This document shows positions 49,975 through 57,302 of a stretch of 64,000 nt of DNA, piece after piece (the stretch's first letter is position 1; the number at the start of each line of letters is the position of its first letter). The stretch is from RGIG3009 sp045578425 (GTDB taxonomy: Bacteria > Bacillota > Clostridia > Oscillospirales > Acutalibacteraceae). A model generated the notes under the pieces. The model was given only the letters and a program-made list of their open reading frames with translations, made no database searches and was not told the DNA's origin. The translations under genes and the position numbers were made by a program. The stretch spans positions 39,943 to 103,942 of the forward strand of contig JAZNKF010000012.1 in assembly GCA_045578425.1 (NCBI GenBank). The letters run 5' to 3'.

Positions 49975-50953
49975 GATATTTCTCCGTTCCTGTTATTAAA
50001 TTCTCACGAATCCTATTTCTCAAATGCTCCGGCGCAATAACTTCTACATGATTCAAATACTGCATTGCCCAGTGTTCCATTGCGTAGGGGCTTGCAGAAA
50101 GAGAAATAAGGACCTCGTTTTCGTTGTCAGTTTTTTCAATCCTAATATCCTTACCAAACCAATCAATTACTTGGTCAATGATGCCGACCGAAGTGATGAA
50201 TTGAATCCGCTCCGGTTCATCGGTATACATATAGGGCATGGTGGATGCGATTTTTTTATAATCGATTCCGCTTTCATAACCTTGAACTTCACGGATGGAT
50301 TTTGCCGGCTTATCATAAAACTGCATATTACTGATTCGATCCAATCTATGAAAAACCATATTATCCCAATAGGTGCTATGTGCCATTAGGTAATATTTTT
50401 GGTTATGTAAAATCAACTGGTAAGGCGTTACACGCTGGAAAGATGACTTGTGTAACTTTTTGTCAAGACCATACTTGTTGTAGTCGTATTGAAGTTGTTT
50501 GCCTTCTTCAATAGCGGTGTCAACCATTTCAATATTATAAAACAATGCCTTGTTTTCTGTTTTGTTCCAATCTCCAACCGAGTGAATATTCTTAACGTGG
50601 GAACGGAAATATTTGTTAGAAAGTCCACATAGTTTCTCTATCAAATCCGAAGAATGACTCGGATTTATGTGCTGACTACACAAAACACCATCAATCAAAA
50701 GCTTTAATTCAGAATCCTCAAACTCTCGGCTTTCCAGGTAACTACCCGCTCGGCGAGACCCAATATCCACACCCGCTTCTTTCAAAAGAGAAATGTTACG
50801 GCCAATCGCTTTGCGTTCAATTACAATGCCGTAATCAGCTTCTAAATGCTCGGCAATATCATCCTGTGTTAGAGGATGATCGTAGTCGCTGTATTTGTGA
50901 AAAATCTGCCATATGCGAATAAGAGCTAATTTTTTGGGTTCCAAATTATCCAT
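49967..50953 (-). CDS. WYL-domain transcriptional regulator (WYL-B)
   Basis: 328 residues; ATG 50953 follows AAAGGAGA. The N-terminal winged helix (LIRIWQIFHKYSDYDHPLTQDDIAEHL) precedes a WYL domain at about 150-240 (RVTPYQLILHNQKYYLMAHS ... HRLDRISNM) and a WCX extension ending VEVIAPEHLRNRIREN. It is the only regulator of its kind in element B, and its own unit starts at one copy of the GYACC-N6-GGTRC operator. It is therefore the best candidate to bind all copies. WYL proteins can be repressors or ligand-triggered activators. Confidence 0.88.
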   Translation of the reverse strand: MDNLEPKKLALIRIWQIFHKYSDYDHPLTQDDIAEHLEADYGIVIERKAIGRNISLLKEAGVDIGSRRAGSYLESREFEDSELKLLIDGVLCSQHINPSHSSDLIEKLCGLSNKYFRSHVKNIHSVGDWNKTENKALFYNIEMVDTAIEEGKQLQYDYNKYGLDKKLHKSSFQRVTPYQLILHNQKYYLMAHSTYWDNMVFHRLDRISNMQFYDKPAKSIREVQGYESGIDYKKIASTMPYMYTDEPERIQFITSVGIIDQVIDWFGKDIRIEKTDNENEVLISLSASPYAMEHWAMQYLNHVEVIAPEHLRNRIRENLITGTEKYRE

Positions 50954-50966
50954 TTTGATGTCTCCT

Positions 50967-51977
50967 TTATTCAAAATATCGCTTTAGATATTTTCTTTTA
51001 GTATCAGTCATATCAAGACTGTCCGCAAATGTTTTTGCGGTAATGTATTTCACTTCAATTCCCGAATTGCAATTGTTATCAAATAAATGCGGAATTTCAC
51101 TATTCATAACAACGTCTATGAAGTGCCAAGCTTCTTCGCGTTCTTCCTGCATTGCCATGAAATACTCTTCTCGAACAGAAGTATCTTCAATAAGTTCTGC
51201 CGGGAACTCATTTACAACGTTGGCTAAGATAATGCGATTGTATTTTCCTGCCATAGAAGGAATTGAGCTAAAAGTGTTTACGGAATTTTGAGTTGCAAAC
51301 GATGTATAGTTGTAAATCGACAAAAGGTGTTTTAGCATTTGCCATACATCGTAGCGTTTAAAGATAGAACGATACCCCGCTTTTGTGAGGTTATTTCTAT
51401 CTATTAGTTGTGATATAACATCATTAAAGGTTTGGTATGCATCTATAGGGCATCCGATATTTGCATAATCGGCAGCAAAGTAATAGTTTTTATTAAGATA
51501 CGCCTCTTTTAGACAAGAGGGATTGCCTAACCATTCAAGCATTTTCATTTCGCAGAAAATTGCCGTTTTATCATTTTCATTACTTAAAAATGCATCCAAG
51601 TTTGCGGGGTTGCTACCTTTTTTAACGGTATACATTTGTTTTTCGTACTGCACATCATAAGTGCCGTGCGGCAAAATATCATCCGTCAAAATTGTTGCCG
51701 GTTCATTGCCTAACAAGTTGAATGTCATTGCTGAAGATGATGCAATACTTGCCATCTTTGCTGGGCTAATAATTTTCTGTCCTTTTACTAATTTTTCAGT
51801 AGGCCGCGTTTCCGCACCACTACCGTTATTATAAGCTTTAAGCGCTTGTTCGCCTAACGGACAAAACAAATTATCTTCATACCTGGCATAATAAAACTTT
51901 CTTTTTGCATCTACTTTGCTGTTAGGTATGGGACTATGTGTTAACATAGCTTCGGTTACTTTTTCTCTTAATGACAT
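50967..51977 (-). CDS. PGN_0703-like putative restriction endonuclease
   Basis: 336 residues from ATG 51977, which has AGGAG upstream. The segment SSSAMTFNLLGNEPA followed by NLDAFLSNENDKTAIFCEMKMLEWL gives the D-x(n)-E-x-K signature of a PD-(D/E)XK fold, as in the PGN_0703 family of putative restriction enzymes. The C-terminal part (NRIILANVVNEFPAELI) fits that family. It is the first gene of the unit that also encodes WYL-B and the PDDEXK_4-like nuclease. Family assignment is by pattern only. Confidence 0.65.
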   Translation of the reverse strand: MSLREKVTEAMLTHSPIPNSKVDAKRKFYYARYEDNLFCPLGEQALKAYNNGSGAETRPTEKLVKGQKIISPAKMASIASSSAMTFNLLGNEPATILTDDILPHGTYDVQYEKQMYTVKKGSNPANLDAFLSNENDKTAIFCEMKMLEWLGNPSCLKEAYLNKNYYFAADYANIGCPIDAYQTFNDVISQLIDRNNLTKAGYRSIFKRYDVWQMLKHLLSIYNYTSFATQNSVNTFSSIPSMAGKYNRIILANVVNEFPAELIEDTSVREEYFMAMQEEREEAWHFIDVVMNSEIPHLFDNNCNSGIEVKYITAKTFADSLDMTDTKRKYLKRYFE

Positions 51978-52022
51978 ACTAAATTCTCCTATCAAAACTG
52001 TAATTATAATTTTTCAGTTTTG

Positions 52023-52055
52023 ATTCTACAAAAAGCAACGGGACGATTTTGGTGC
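52023..52055 (-). promoter_or_regulatory. WYL-B-type operator and -10 box, nuclease/WYL operon
   Basis: GCACC-N6-GTCCC at 52040-52055 (left half exact), 11 bases, TAGAAT (52023-52028) on the minus strand. It implies autoregulation of the WYL-B unit. Confidence 0.65.
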
Positions 52056-52062
52056 ATTGGGT

Positions 52063-53559
52063 TTAGCGAGTTGCTTCCTGCAACTTTTCCCATACTTTAA
52101 CCATTGCGTAGGTATCAAGTTCGCAATACTTTAATAAATTGTGTCGTGTTGTCTCGGCATCTTCAGGTGTCATATCTTTAATTTTAGGGAATATGCTCAT
52201 AGCTTCGCCGCCATTGTGGATCTGCTCAAGATTGTGATAATTAAGAGCAGGATCATCAGGGAAAAGAGCAGGCAGTACGCTTTTGATTGAGAAACTACCA
52301 CCCATTGCTTTGTTGTAATAATAACCGCTTTGGAACGGTGATAACAAATCTTTGATATTGCTTTCAATGTTCAAAAGATGCTCGGCAAGATCCGGGAAAT
52401 ATTCTGCAAGCTCTTTAAGTCGGGTACACTCAAACGCCTTATTATAAGCAGTTACACATACGTTCATAGGGATATCTTCGCAAAGACGTTCCGCGATAGC
52501 ACGACGGGGATCGGTACCCGATTCCGCTAAAAACTCTTTGTGAAGCAGAGGACCACCCTCGTATTCTATATAATGCAATGAATACTGGAACGGAATTTGT
52601 GCGTATGGTTTTGTGCCTTCGAATTGTGGAATAAGCGGTTGTATGGTTTCAAAGTCGAGGAAGTATATAGGATAGGAAAGTGTATCCAAGAAATCTCTGA
52701 TACCATCCTTATTAACCTCATCATCTTGTTTATTGATATGATGTAATATTTGTCGCAGTTGTTTTGGATTGGTCATTCGACTGTCAAAGATAACATCACG
52801 ATAAGAGGTTTTACCTTCGCTATAATATTGAATAGCTTTTTTAAATCCAATTCTGTAAAGGTCGAACACATTAGGTGTTGGCAAATGTTTCGAACAATAT
52901 CCCCAGTAAGCGCACTCATAGGGATCGCGGCAATGCATACCTAAATCGCAATGCGGTTCCTCTTTTAAAGTATAAACCTGTTCTGCTTTTTTGAGAAGGG
53001 ATGGTACATTTTGAATTTCATCGTTCACTTCCGCCGACAAATCAATAATCTTAAAGAATTTATGAATATCCAATTCTTTACCGCGAACATAGTCGGAATC
53101 AATACAGATTAAATATGTACCGGTAACTTTAACACCACAATGTTCTAAAACATACTTTTGATACGAAATATCGACGGTATAGATATGTGCCGCTCCGGTT
53201 GAACTTTTAACCTCGTAAATGGCATAGCCATCTTTTTCTTTATGTAAAATATCTACTGCACAGTAAAGACCATCATAATTGAACGAAGCCTCACAAATGT
53301 TTTCGATACCATTTTCAATACATTCTTTGGTGAGCTGTTGCATTTTATTAAGATCAAGCCTACCATCCTCTTTAAAGGCCGTCACTTCAGTAAAATCACC
53401 AAACAAACCCATTGCCATATCGCCAATAACATTGCCTTCATCAAATTTGGCTTGTAGCGACGGATCTTCCGGTTTTAATTCCGGTTTATATTTGGAAAGC
53501 CATAAAAGTTTTGGACACTGCCATGCCAGGCAGTATTTTGATTTGGAAAAGTAGAACAT
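52063..53559 (-). CDS. DUF2779 protein (Cas4-like nuclease plus DEDD-like exonuclease)
   Basis: 498 residues from ATG 53559. The N-terminal RecB/Cas4-like PD-(D/E)XK domain shows LYCAVDILHKEKDGYAIYEVKSST, with Asp and E-x-K. A cysteine cluster (HCDLGMHCRDPYECAYWGYCSKHL) is the DUF2779 hallmark and could hold an Fe-S cluster. The C-terminal half starts YFLDFETIQPLIP, the DxE of a DEDD exonuclease. DUF2779 proteins are found in defence-rich regions. It follows the HD phosphohydrolase gene by 33 bases, in one unit. Confidence 0.85.
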   Translation of the reverse strand: MFYFSKSKYCLAWQCPKLLWLSKYKPELKPEDPSLQAKFDEGNVIGDMAMGLFGDFTEVTAFKEDGRLDLNKMQQLTKECIENGIENICEASFNYDGLYCAVDILHKEKDGYAIYEVKSSTGAAHIYTVDISYQKYVLEHCGVKVTGTYLICIDSDYVRGKELDIHKFFKIIDLSAEVNDEIQNVPSLLKKAEQVYTLKEEPHCDLGMHCRDPYECAYWGYCSKHLPTPNVFDLYRIGFKKAIQYYSEGKTSYRDVIFDSRMTNPKQLRQILHHINKQDDEVNKDGIRDFLDTLSYPIYFLDFETIQPLIPQFEGTKPYAQIPFQYSLHYIEYEGGPLLHKEFLAESGTDPRRAIAERLCEDIPMNVCVTAYNKAFECTRLKELAEYFPDLAEHLLNIESNIKDLLSPFQSGYYYNKAMGGSFSIKSVLPALFPDDPALNYHNLEQIHNGGEAMSIFPKIKDMTPEDAETTRHNLLKYCELDTYAMVKVWEKLQEATR

Positions 53560-53592
53560 TAAAACCACCAACCTTAATTTTAATCAAACAAA

Positions 53593-55014
53593 TTAACTTT
53601 CTTGACGTATTTGGTGTCCTAACTCGTCAAACACTCTGATTACGCGCCATTCAATGGTGGGGTCAGCTTTTCGAGCTTTTTGTTGCGCTTTTATAACTTT
53701 GTAGAACTCTTCGGTCATAGTTTCTTCAGTAGCTTTCTTTTCCCAAACGATTTCGAATGTACCGTCCGGATTATCCATTGTTATTTTATATTTTTGCATC
53801 TCAAAACCTCCAAAATAATATTTGAAATATCCTTTATAAATTATTTTTAAATCACTTTCAGGAAAGAGATAGGCATATAAATCTGTAAAGTAATCATCTG
53901 TCATACTAGCAATATAATCTACCACAATTTGATTAGGCTCGGTTTGTTCATACGGCATATCCCGTTTGTAATGTGCTTTGTTTACGTAATCAATATGATG
54001 TGTAAAAATCGGCGAATCTTTTTTGCCGGATATAAGATCCGAAAGCAGCTGTTCATACATTTGAGCCATCATCGGGCGAACGATATGATGAGTTTCAGCT
54101 CTGACGGTGTCGTTTTTATATATCAACTCGTAATTGTCTGCCTTGGCTTTTTTAAGTGCCTCAAAATGTTCGGCATCCATTTTGATATACGGTTTTCCGT
54201 AGCTGTTCTCGACGATGTTTACAATGAGGTTGTTGATAATCTCGGCATTATAAGTGCCGATGGCACAATCTTCGTAGGAGTCGGTTTGAAGTATATCCGC
54301 TTTTTCGGCATCTTGTCTGTCTTTACCTAAGTAGGCGATGATATCTGATATCCGCATCACGCATCCTTCGAGAGTAGCAGGAACTAATTTACGAACATTT
54401 TTCTTGTCTATATAGCAATCCTCAATCTGTTTGTCAAATTGTTCAAAGTTTTCAAGTGGTGTAGGGTGATATTCTGAAAGTTCCATCTCGCCATCGTGTG
54501 CGGCGATCCCGTTAAGAGTTTGCAGTGAAATGTTATAGGGGAAGATTTTATCAAGCACTCTAACAGAGTGAATATTGTGGCTAAAATGTCTGCCGGTGTG
54601 AGCGAACAAAAGCTCATCCAAAAATTCTTCGCCTGCGTGACCGAATGGCGTATGACCGATATCGTGGCCGAGTGCGATGGCTTCAATTAAATCAAGATTC
54701 AATCCCAACGCTTTACCGATGGTACGCGCAATCCGCGATACCAGTTGAACGTGAAGTCCGCGTCGGGTAATATCGTCATTTTTGTAGAATGAAAACACTT
54801 GCGTTTTATCAGCATACCGATTGTAATAAGGGCAGTGAATGATTTTATCAATATCGCGAATAAAAGCCGTGCGGATGATATTAGCTTTATCCTTGTTGCT
54901 GTCACGGCGAATCACATTCACTTCATCAAATGCGATATTTCCGACAAAGCCGTTCTCTCTATCGTTCTTTATTAGCGCAGACATTTCATCTGATAATTTC
55001 TCATAATTCAGCAC
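53593..55014 (-). CDS. HD-domain dGTPase-like triphosphohydrolase
   Basis: 473 residues; GTG 55014 follows GAGGTGAT. The dGTPase family motif R-x-YADKTQVF and the HD motif ALGHDIGHTPFGHAGEEFL are intact, with downstream metal-ligand residues in the NGIAAHDGEMEL and MRISDIIAYLGKD blocks. Enzymes of this family hydrolyse dGTP or other dNTPs, and some deplete nucleotides during phage infection. The C-terminal 60 residues (IVWEKKATEETMTEEF...) are an extension. It is the first gene of a unit with the DUF2779 nuclease. Confidence 0.88.
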   Translation of the reverse strand: MLNYEKLSDEMSALIKNDRENGFVGNIAFDEVNVIRRDSNKDKANIIRTAFIRDIDKIIHCPYYNRYADKTQVFSFYKNDDITRRGLHVQLVSRIARTIGKALGLNLDLIEAIALGHDIGHTPFGHAGEEFLDELLFAHTGRHFSHNIHSVRVLDKIFPYNISLQTLNGIAAHDGEMELSEYHPTPLENFEQFDKQIEDCYIDKKNVRKLVPATLEGCVMRISDIIAYLGKDRQDAEKADILQTDSYEDCAIGTYNAEIINNLIVNIVENSYGKPYIKMDAEHFEALKKAKADNYELIYKNDTVRAETHHIVRPMMAQMYEQLLSDLISGKKDSPIFTHHIDYVNKAHYKRDMPYEQTEPNQIVVDYIASMTDDYFTDLYAYLFPESDLKIIYKGYFKYYFGGFEMQKYKITMDNPDGTFEIVWEKKATEETMTEEFYKVIKAQQKARKADPTIEWRVIRVFDELGHQIRQES

Positions 55015-55034
55015 AATATCACCTCGTTTAACTT

Positions 55035-55063
55035 ATTATAACATAAGTTGTGTATATTCACAA
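55035..55063 (-). promoter_or_regulatory. Promoter of the dGTPase operon
   Basis: Minus-strand TTGTGA (55058-55063), 17-base spacer, TATAAT (55035-55040). The shared operator at 55082-55097 lies about 20 bases upstream of this -35 box. Confidence 0.65.
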
Positions 55064-55081
55064 GAGAAAATGAGATTTTAT

Positions 55082-55130
55082 GTACCAATTTTGGTTCATA
55101 GTTGATTGTACGATGAAATTGTGATATAAT
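55082..55130 (+). promoter_or_regulatory. WYL-B-type operator in the divergent promoter region
   Basis: GTACC-N6-GGTTC at 55082-55097. Exactly 11 bases later is TACGAT (55109-55114), the geometry of the other copies. A second, stronger overlapping promoter is TTGATT (55102-55107), 17 bases, TATAAT (55125-55130). Either can serve the plus-strand gene. Confidence 0.65.
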
Positions 55131-55153
55131 AAATTTAAAAGGAGGTTGTGTTT

Positions 55154-55855
55154 ATGCCTATCACTGATTCCTATGACTTATTTATAGAATTTTTTTCAAA
55201 GAACACCTTTTCGGAGGATGCCTTTATTAATTGGGGGCTTGACCATATATTCTTTGCTGGAAAAGCAGAAGCGGAAAAAGCGTGGGATAATATCAAGCAA
55301 AACTGGAGAAATAATGAAAACCTGTGGATTCGCAATTCAGGGAGAAACGGACAATCTTCTCGTCTATACACGGATTTCTATGCACAGTTTGGAAAAGTAA
55401 TTTATTTTGATGCGACAAATAACAACAAACCTACGGCAGCTATTTTGTCTGCTTTGGGTAAGGTGAAATATAGAGATAGTCATAGTGAAAATTCACCCGC
55501 TGATGTTGTTCGAAACTATCAAGTTTCCCATATTTGGGGGCATACAAAGAACCCCCTGCTGTTTGTTTGTCCGTGGAACATCTGCTTAGTTCCCAAATTG
55601 TTTGACCCATTTACAGGACACGAAGCAAAAGGGCCGCTTATCCAGAAATTTCAAAAAGCGTTTATTGATAAAGCAAAAGGCATATATACTGACTTGATTT
55701 GTGATTATAACTATTTTGTAGAAAAAGAAATAATCCAGACCGGATTGATAAATGATTACATAGATGCCTTACAAAAAACATACGGTCAAACCGATGCAAC
55801 GGTTAACAAGTTTATTAAAAACATTCAAGCAGAAATTACAACCATCGATATTTAA
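55154..55855 (+). CDS. Unknown protein, possible HNH-type nuclease
   Basis: 233 residues; ATG 55154 is seven bases after GGAGGT, while the in-frame GTG six bases earlier is too close. The central block YQVSHIWGHTKNPLLFVCPWN followed by LVPKLFDPFTGHEAKG has the H-x(n)-N-x(n)-N flavour of an HNH/treble-clef nuclease, but no zinc cysteines are present. The N-terminal half is helical and aromatic. It is the only plus-strand gene of the regulon and shares its control region with the dGTPase-like gene. The nuclease idea is tentative. Confidence 0.6.
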   Translation: MPITDSYDLFIEFFSKNTFSEDAFINWGLDHIFFAGKAEAEKAWDNIKQNWRNNENLWIRNSGRNGQSSRLYTDFYAQFGKVIYFDATNNNKPTAAILSALGKVKYRDSHSENSPADVVRNYQVSHIWGHTKNPLLFVCPWNICLVPKLFDPFTGHEAKGPLIQKFQKAFIDKAKGIYTDLICDYNYFVEKEIIQTGLINDYIDALQKTYGQTDATVNKFIKNIQAEITTIDI

Positions 55856-55918
55856 GACGAAAAACTCCTCTGTATTATGCAAAGGATTTTTTCTTGCGAC
55901 ATAATCGACCTTTGTTTA

Positions 55919-55967
55919 CAAATAGAAAAAGAGGCGACAGTCAAGCTGCCGCCTCTTTTTCTATTTG
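55919..55967. terminator. Long-stem bidirectional terminator
   Basis: An 18-bp stem CAAATAGAAAAAGAGGCG with an inner CAG/CTG stem. The stop codon of the TnpV gene lies inside the stem. It ends both the plus-strand 55,154 gene and the minus-strand TnpV operon. Confidence 0.85.
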
Positions 55968-56338
55968 CAGATCAGTTCATTTGTTATAATTTCGGTTGCT
56001 TTATCACGGATATTATTCATCCCACCAACCCATTCCATCTGATTATCCGCTTTAAGTTGTTCGGTGATACCTTCAGCGGTTTTGTATTGTGAAATCAGTG
56101 TATCAAACATTTCTTCCGCTTGCTTGTTGATATCTGCAAGATAGCGATTGAGTTTGCAATCTAAAACTAACGAGGTGTAAAATCCTTTGCGGTGGTGTTT
56201 GATATATTCTAAGTGTCGTTGGCCCCATATACCGATTTCGGCCTGTTCCTCATCGGGAAGTTTCAAACAAGGAATATAATAATCGCCTTGCAACTCGTAC
56301 CATAAGTCATTACTTTCGTCATAAATGTACTTCTCCAT
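55961..56338 (-). CDS. TnpV family transposon-encoded protein
   Basis: 125 residues with the TnpV pattern of Tn4451-like elements: GDYYIPCLKLPDEEQAEIGIWGQRHLEYI near the N-terminus, YTSLVLDCKLNRYLADIN in the middle, and QMEWVGGMNNIRDKATEII at the end. ATG 56338 follows AAGGAGG. The function is unknown, but the family is tightly linked to serine-recombinase elements. Together with the TnpW-like and TnpX-like genes at the other end, it frames the system as cargo of a Tn4451-type element. Confidence 0.85.
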   Translation of the reverse strand: MEKYIYDESNDLWYELQGDYYIPCLKLPDEEQAEIGIWGQRHLEYIKHHRKGFYTSLVLDCKLNRYLADINKQAEEMFDTLISQYKTAEGITEQLKADNQMEWVGGMNNIRDKATEIITNELICK

Positions 56339-56340
56339 AA

Positions 56341-56526
56341 TTAAGCCTCCTTGTATATAACTTTAAGTTTCTTTTGTTTTGAGCGGATAACCTTGAGCAT
56401 AACTTCATCTAAAGCATCGGTGCATTTACCATCCTCAATAAGAGAGTTACGCATTTCGTTCATACAGTTCACAATCACTCGACGTTCAAAATCATCCAAT
56501 GCAATATGATATTTCTTTTCCTTCAT
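56341..56526 (-). CDS. Small conserved element protein
   Basis: 61-residue helical protein (MKEKKYHIALDDFERRVIVN...) from ATG 56526 with AAAGGAG upstream, ending two bases before the TnpV start. Small helical genes of this type commonly precede tnpV in Clostridia elements (recalled from general experience, not checked). No function is known. Confidence 0.6.
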   Translation of the reverse strand: MKEKKYHIALDDFERRVIVNCMNEMRNSLIEDGKCTDALDEVMLKVIRSKQKKLKVIYKEA

Positions 56527-56531
56527 AGTGC

Positions 56532-56831
56532 TCACTCCTTTAACAAGTCCTTAAATGGAGCTTCTTCGTTTACGAACGTATCGTATGTAAACTGCGCTCC
56601 AAGCCGAAAACCCATTATGAAACTATCAAGATTTGATTCTCCATTCACCACACCCCAAGCATTACAAAACTCTAGGAATTTCTTTTTGCTTTCACCCGAA
56701 AGGTTCTCGGTCAAGAAATCTTCGTTTAACATCAATACTTCCATTTGCTTTTGGACTGCCTTGTTTTCTTTTGTGCTACGCGCTTGTGGATCTAAATTGC
56801 CATAATAAAACTCTTCTATAAATTTTAACAT
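56532..56831 (-). CDS. DUF6809-like protein
   Basis: 99 residues from ATG 56831, behind AAGGAG. The pattern KFIEEFYYGNLDPQAR at the start and FIMGFRLGAQF near the end matches the DUF6809 proteins of Clostridia mobile elements. Helical, acidic, no membrane segment. It is the first of three small genes leading to tnpV, and a degenerate copy of the WYL-B operator lies about 80 bases upstream. Confidence 0.7.
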   Translation of the reverse strand: MLKFIEEFYYGNLDPQARSTKENKAVQKQMEVLMLNEDFLTENLSGESKKKFLEFCNAWGVVNGESNLDSFIMGFRLGAQFTYDTFVNEEAPFKDLLKE

Positions 56832-56908
56832 CAGTATTTTCTCCTTCTTTTTGTATATACAACGCATCTTGTATATACATTTTATATTATTGTTTTAGAA
56901 AACACCAA

Positions 56909-56924
56909 TGTGCCGATTTGGTAC
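56909..56924 (-). promoter_or_regulatory. Degenerate WYL-B-type operator
   Basis: GTACC-N6-GCACA on the minus strand; only the left half is good, and no clear -10 box lies 11 bases on. Upstream of the DUF6809-TnpV unit. Confidence 0.35.
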
Positions 56925-56999
56925 GGTAGAAATATATGTGTGAAAGTCGGTCGTTTTAGATTTATTATTTCGAATCCGTTAAGAACAACCGCACCAAGT

Positions 57000-57031
57000 A
57001 AAAAAGGGTAGGCAACCGCCTACCCTTTTTT
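57000..57031. terminator. Bidirectional terminator at the right end of the system
   Basis: AAAAAAGGGTAGGC-AACC-GCCTACCCTTTTTT, symmetrical with runs on both sides. It isolates the 31.8-57 kb block from the GH31 region. Confidence 0.85.
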
Positions 57032-57302
57032 ACTTTTGTGATCGGAAGTGCCTTCTTATCCAATCCGAAGGATTGGCATGCCATCAAGCCGCAAGGCGTG
57101 CATTTTTTTAACTTTGGTTTGATTACATATCAATTGATAAACAAACCAACAATTCATCTTTGCGGTAGAAGTTAAGGCGGAGAGGATGACCTCTCCGCCT
57201 TGTACTTTATGTTTGCAATCGCAAAATTGTCATTAAAGGCTACAATCCTTGCAGACTGTCCCCGACAGGTTATAACGGGGGAACGGCTTTGATGACTGTA
57301 GA
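57032..57302. other. Intergenic region with several hairpins
   Basis: No gene. It holds CCAATCC-GAA-GGATTGG, then AAGGCGGAGAGG-ATGA-CCTCTCCGCCTT (57174-57201), and CCCCG...CGGGG near 57265. The 57174 stem is strong and could terminate GH31 transcripts. The serine-recombinase element end may lie here, but no repeat of the 27.35-27.43 kb sequence was noticed. Confidence 0.5.

Noticed and set aside
31862..55855. Assignment of the system to BREX, DISARM, Druantia, Zorya or Wadjet
   Set aside because: The hallmark proteins of these systems (PglZ, DrmA/DrmB, DruE, ZorA/B, JetA-D) are not recognisable.
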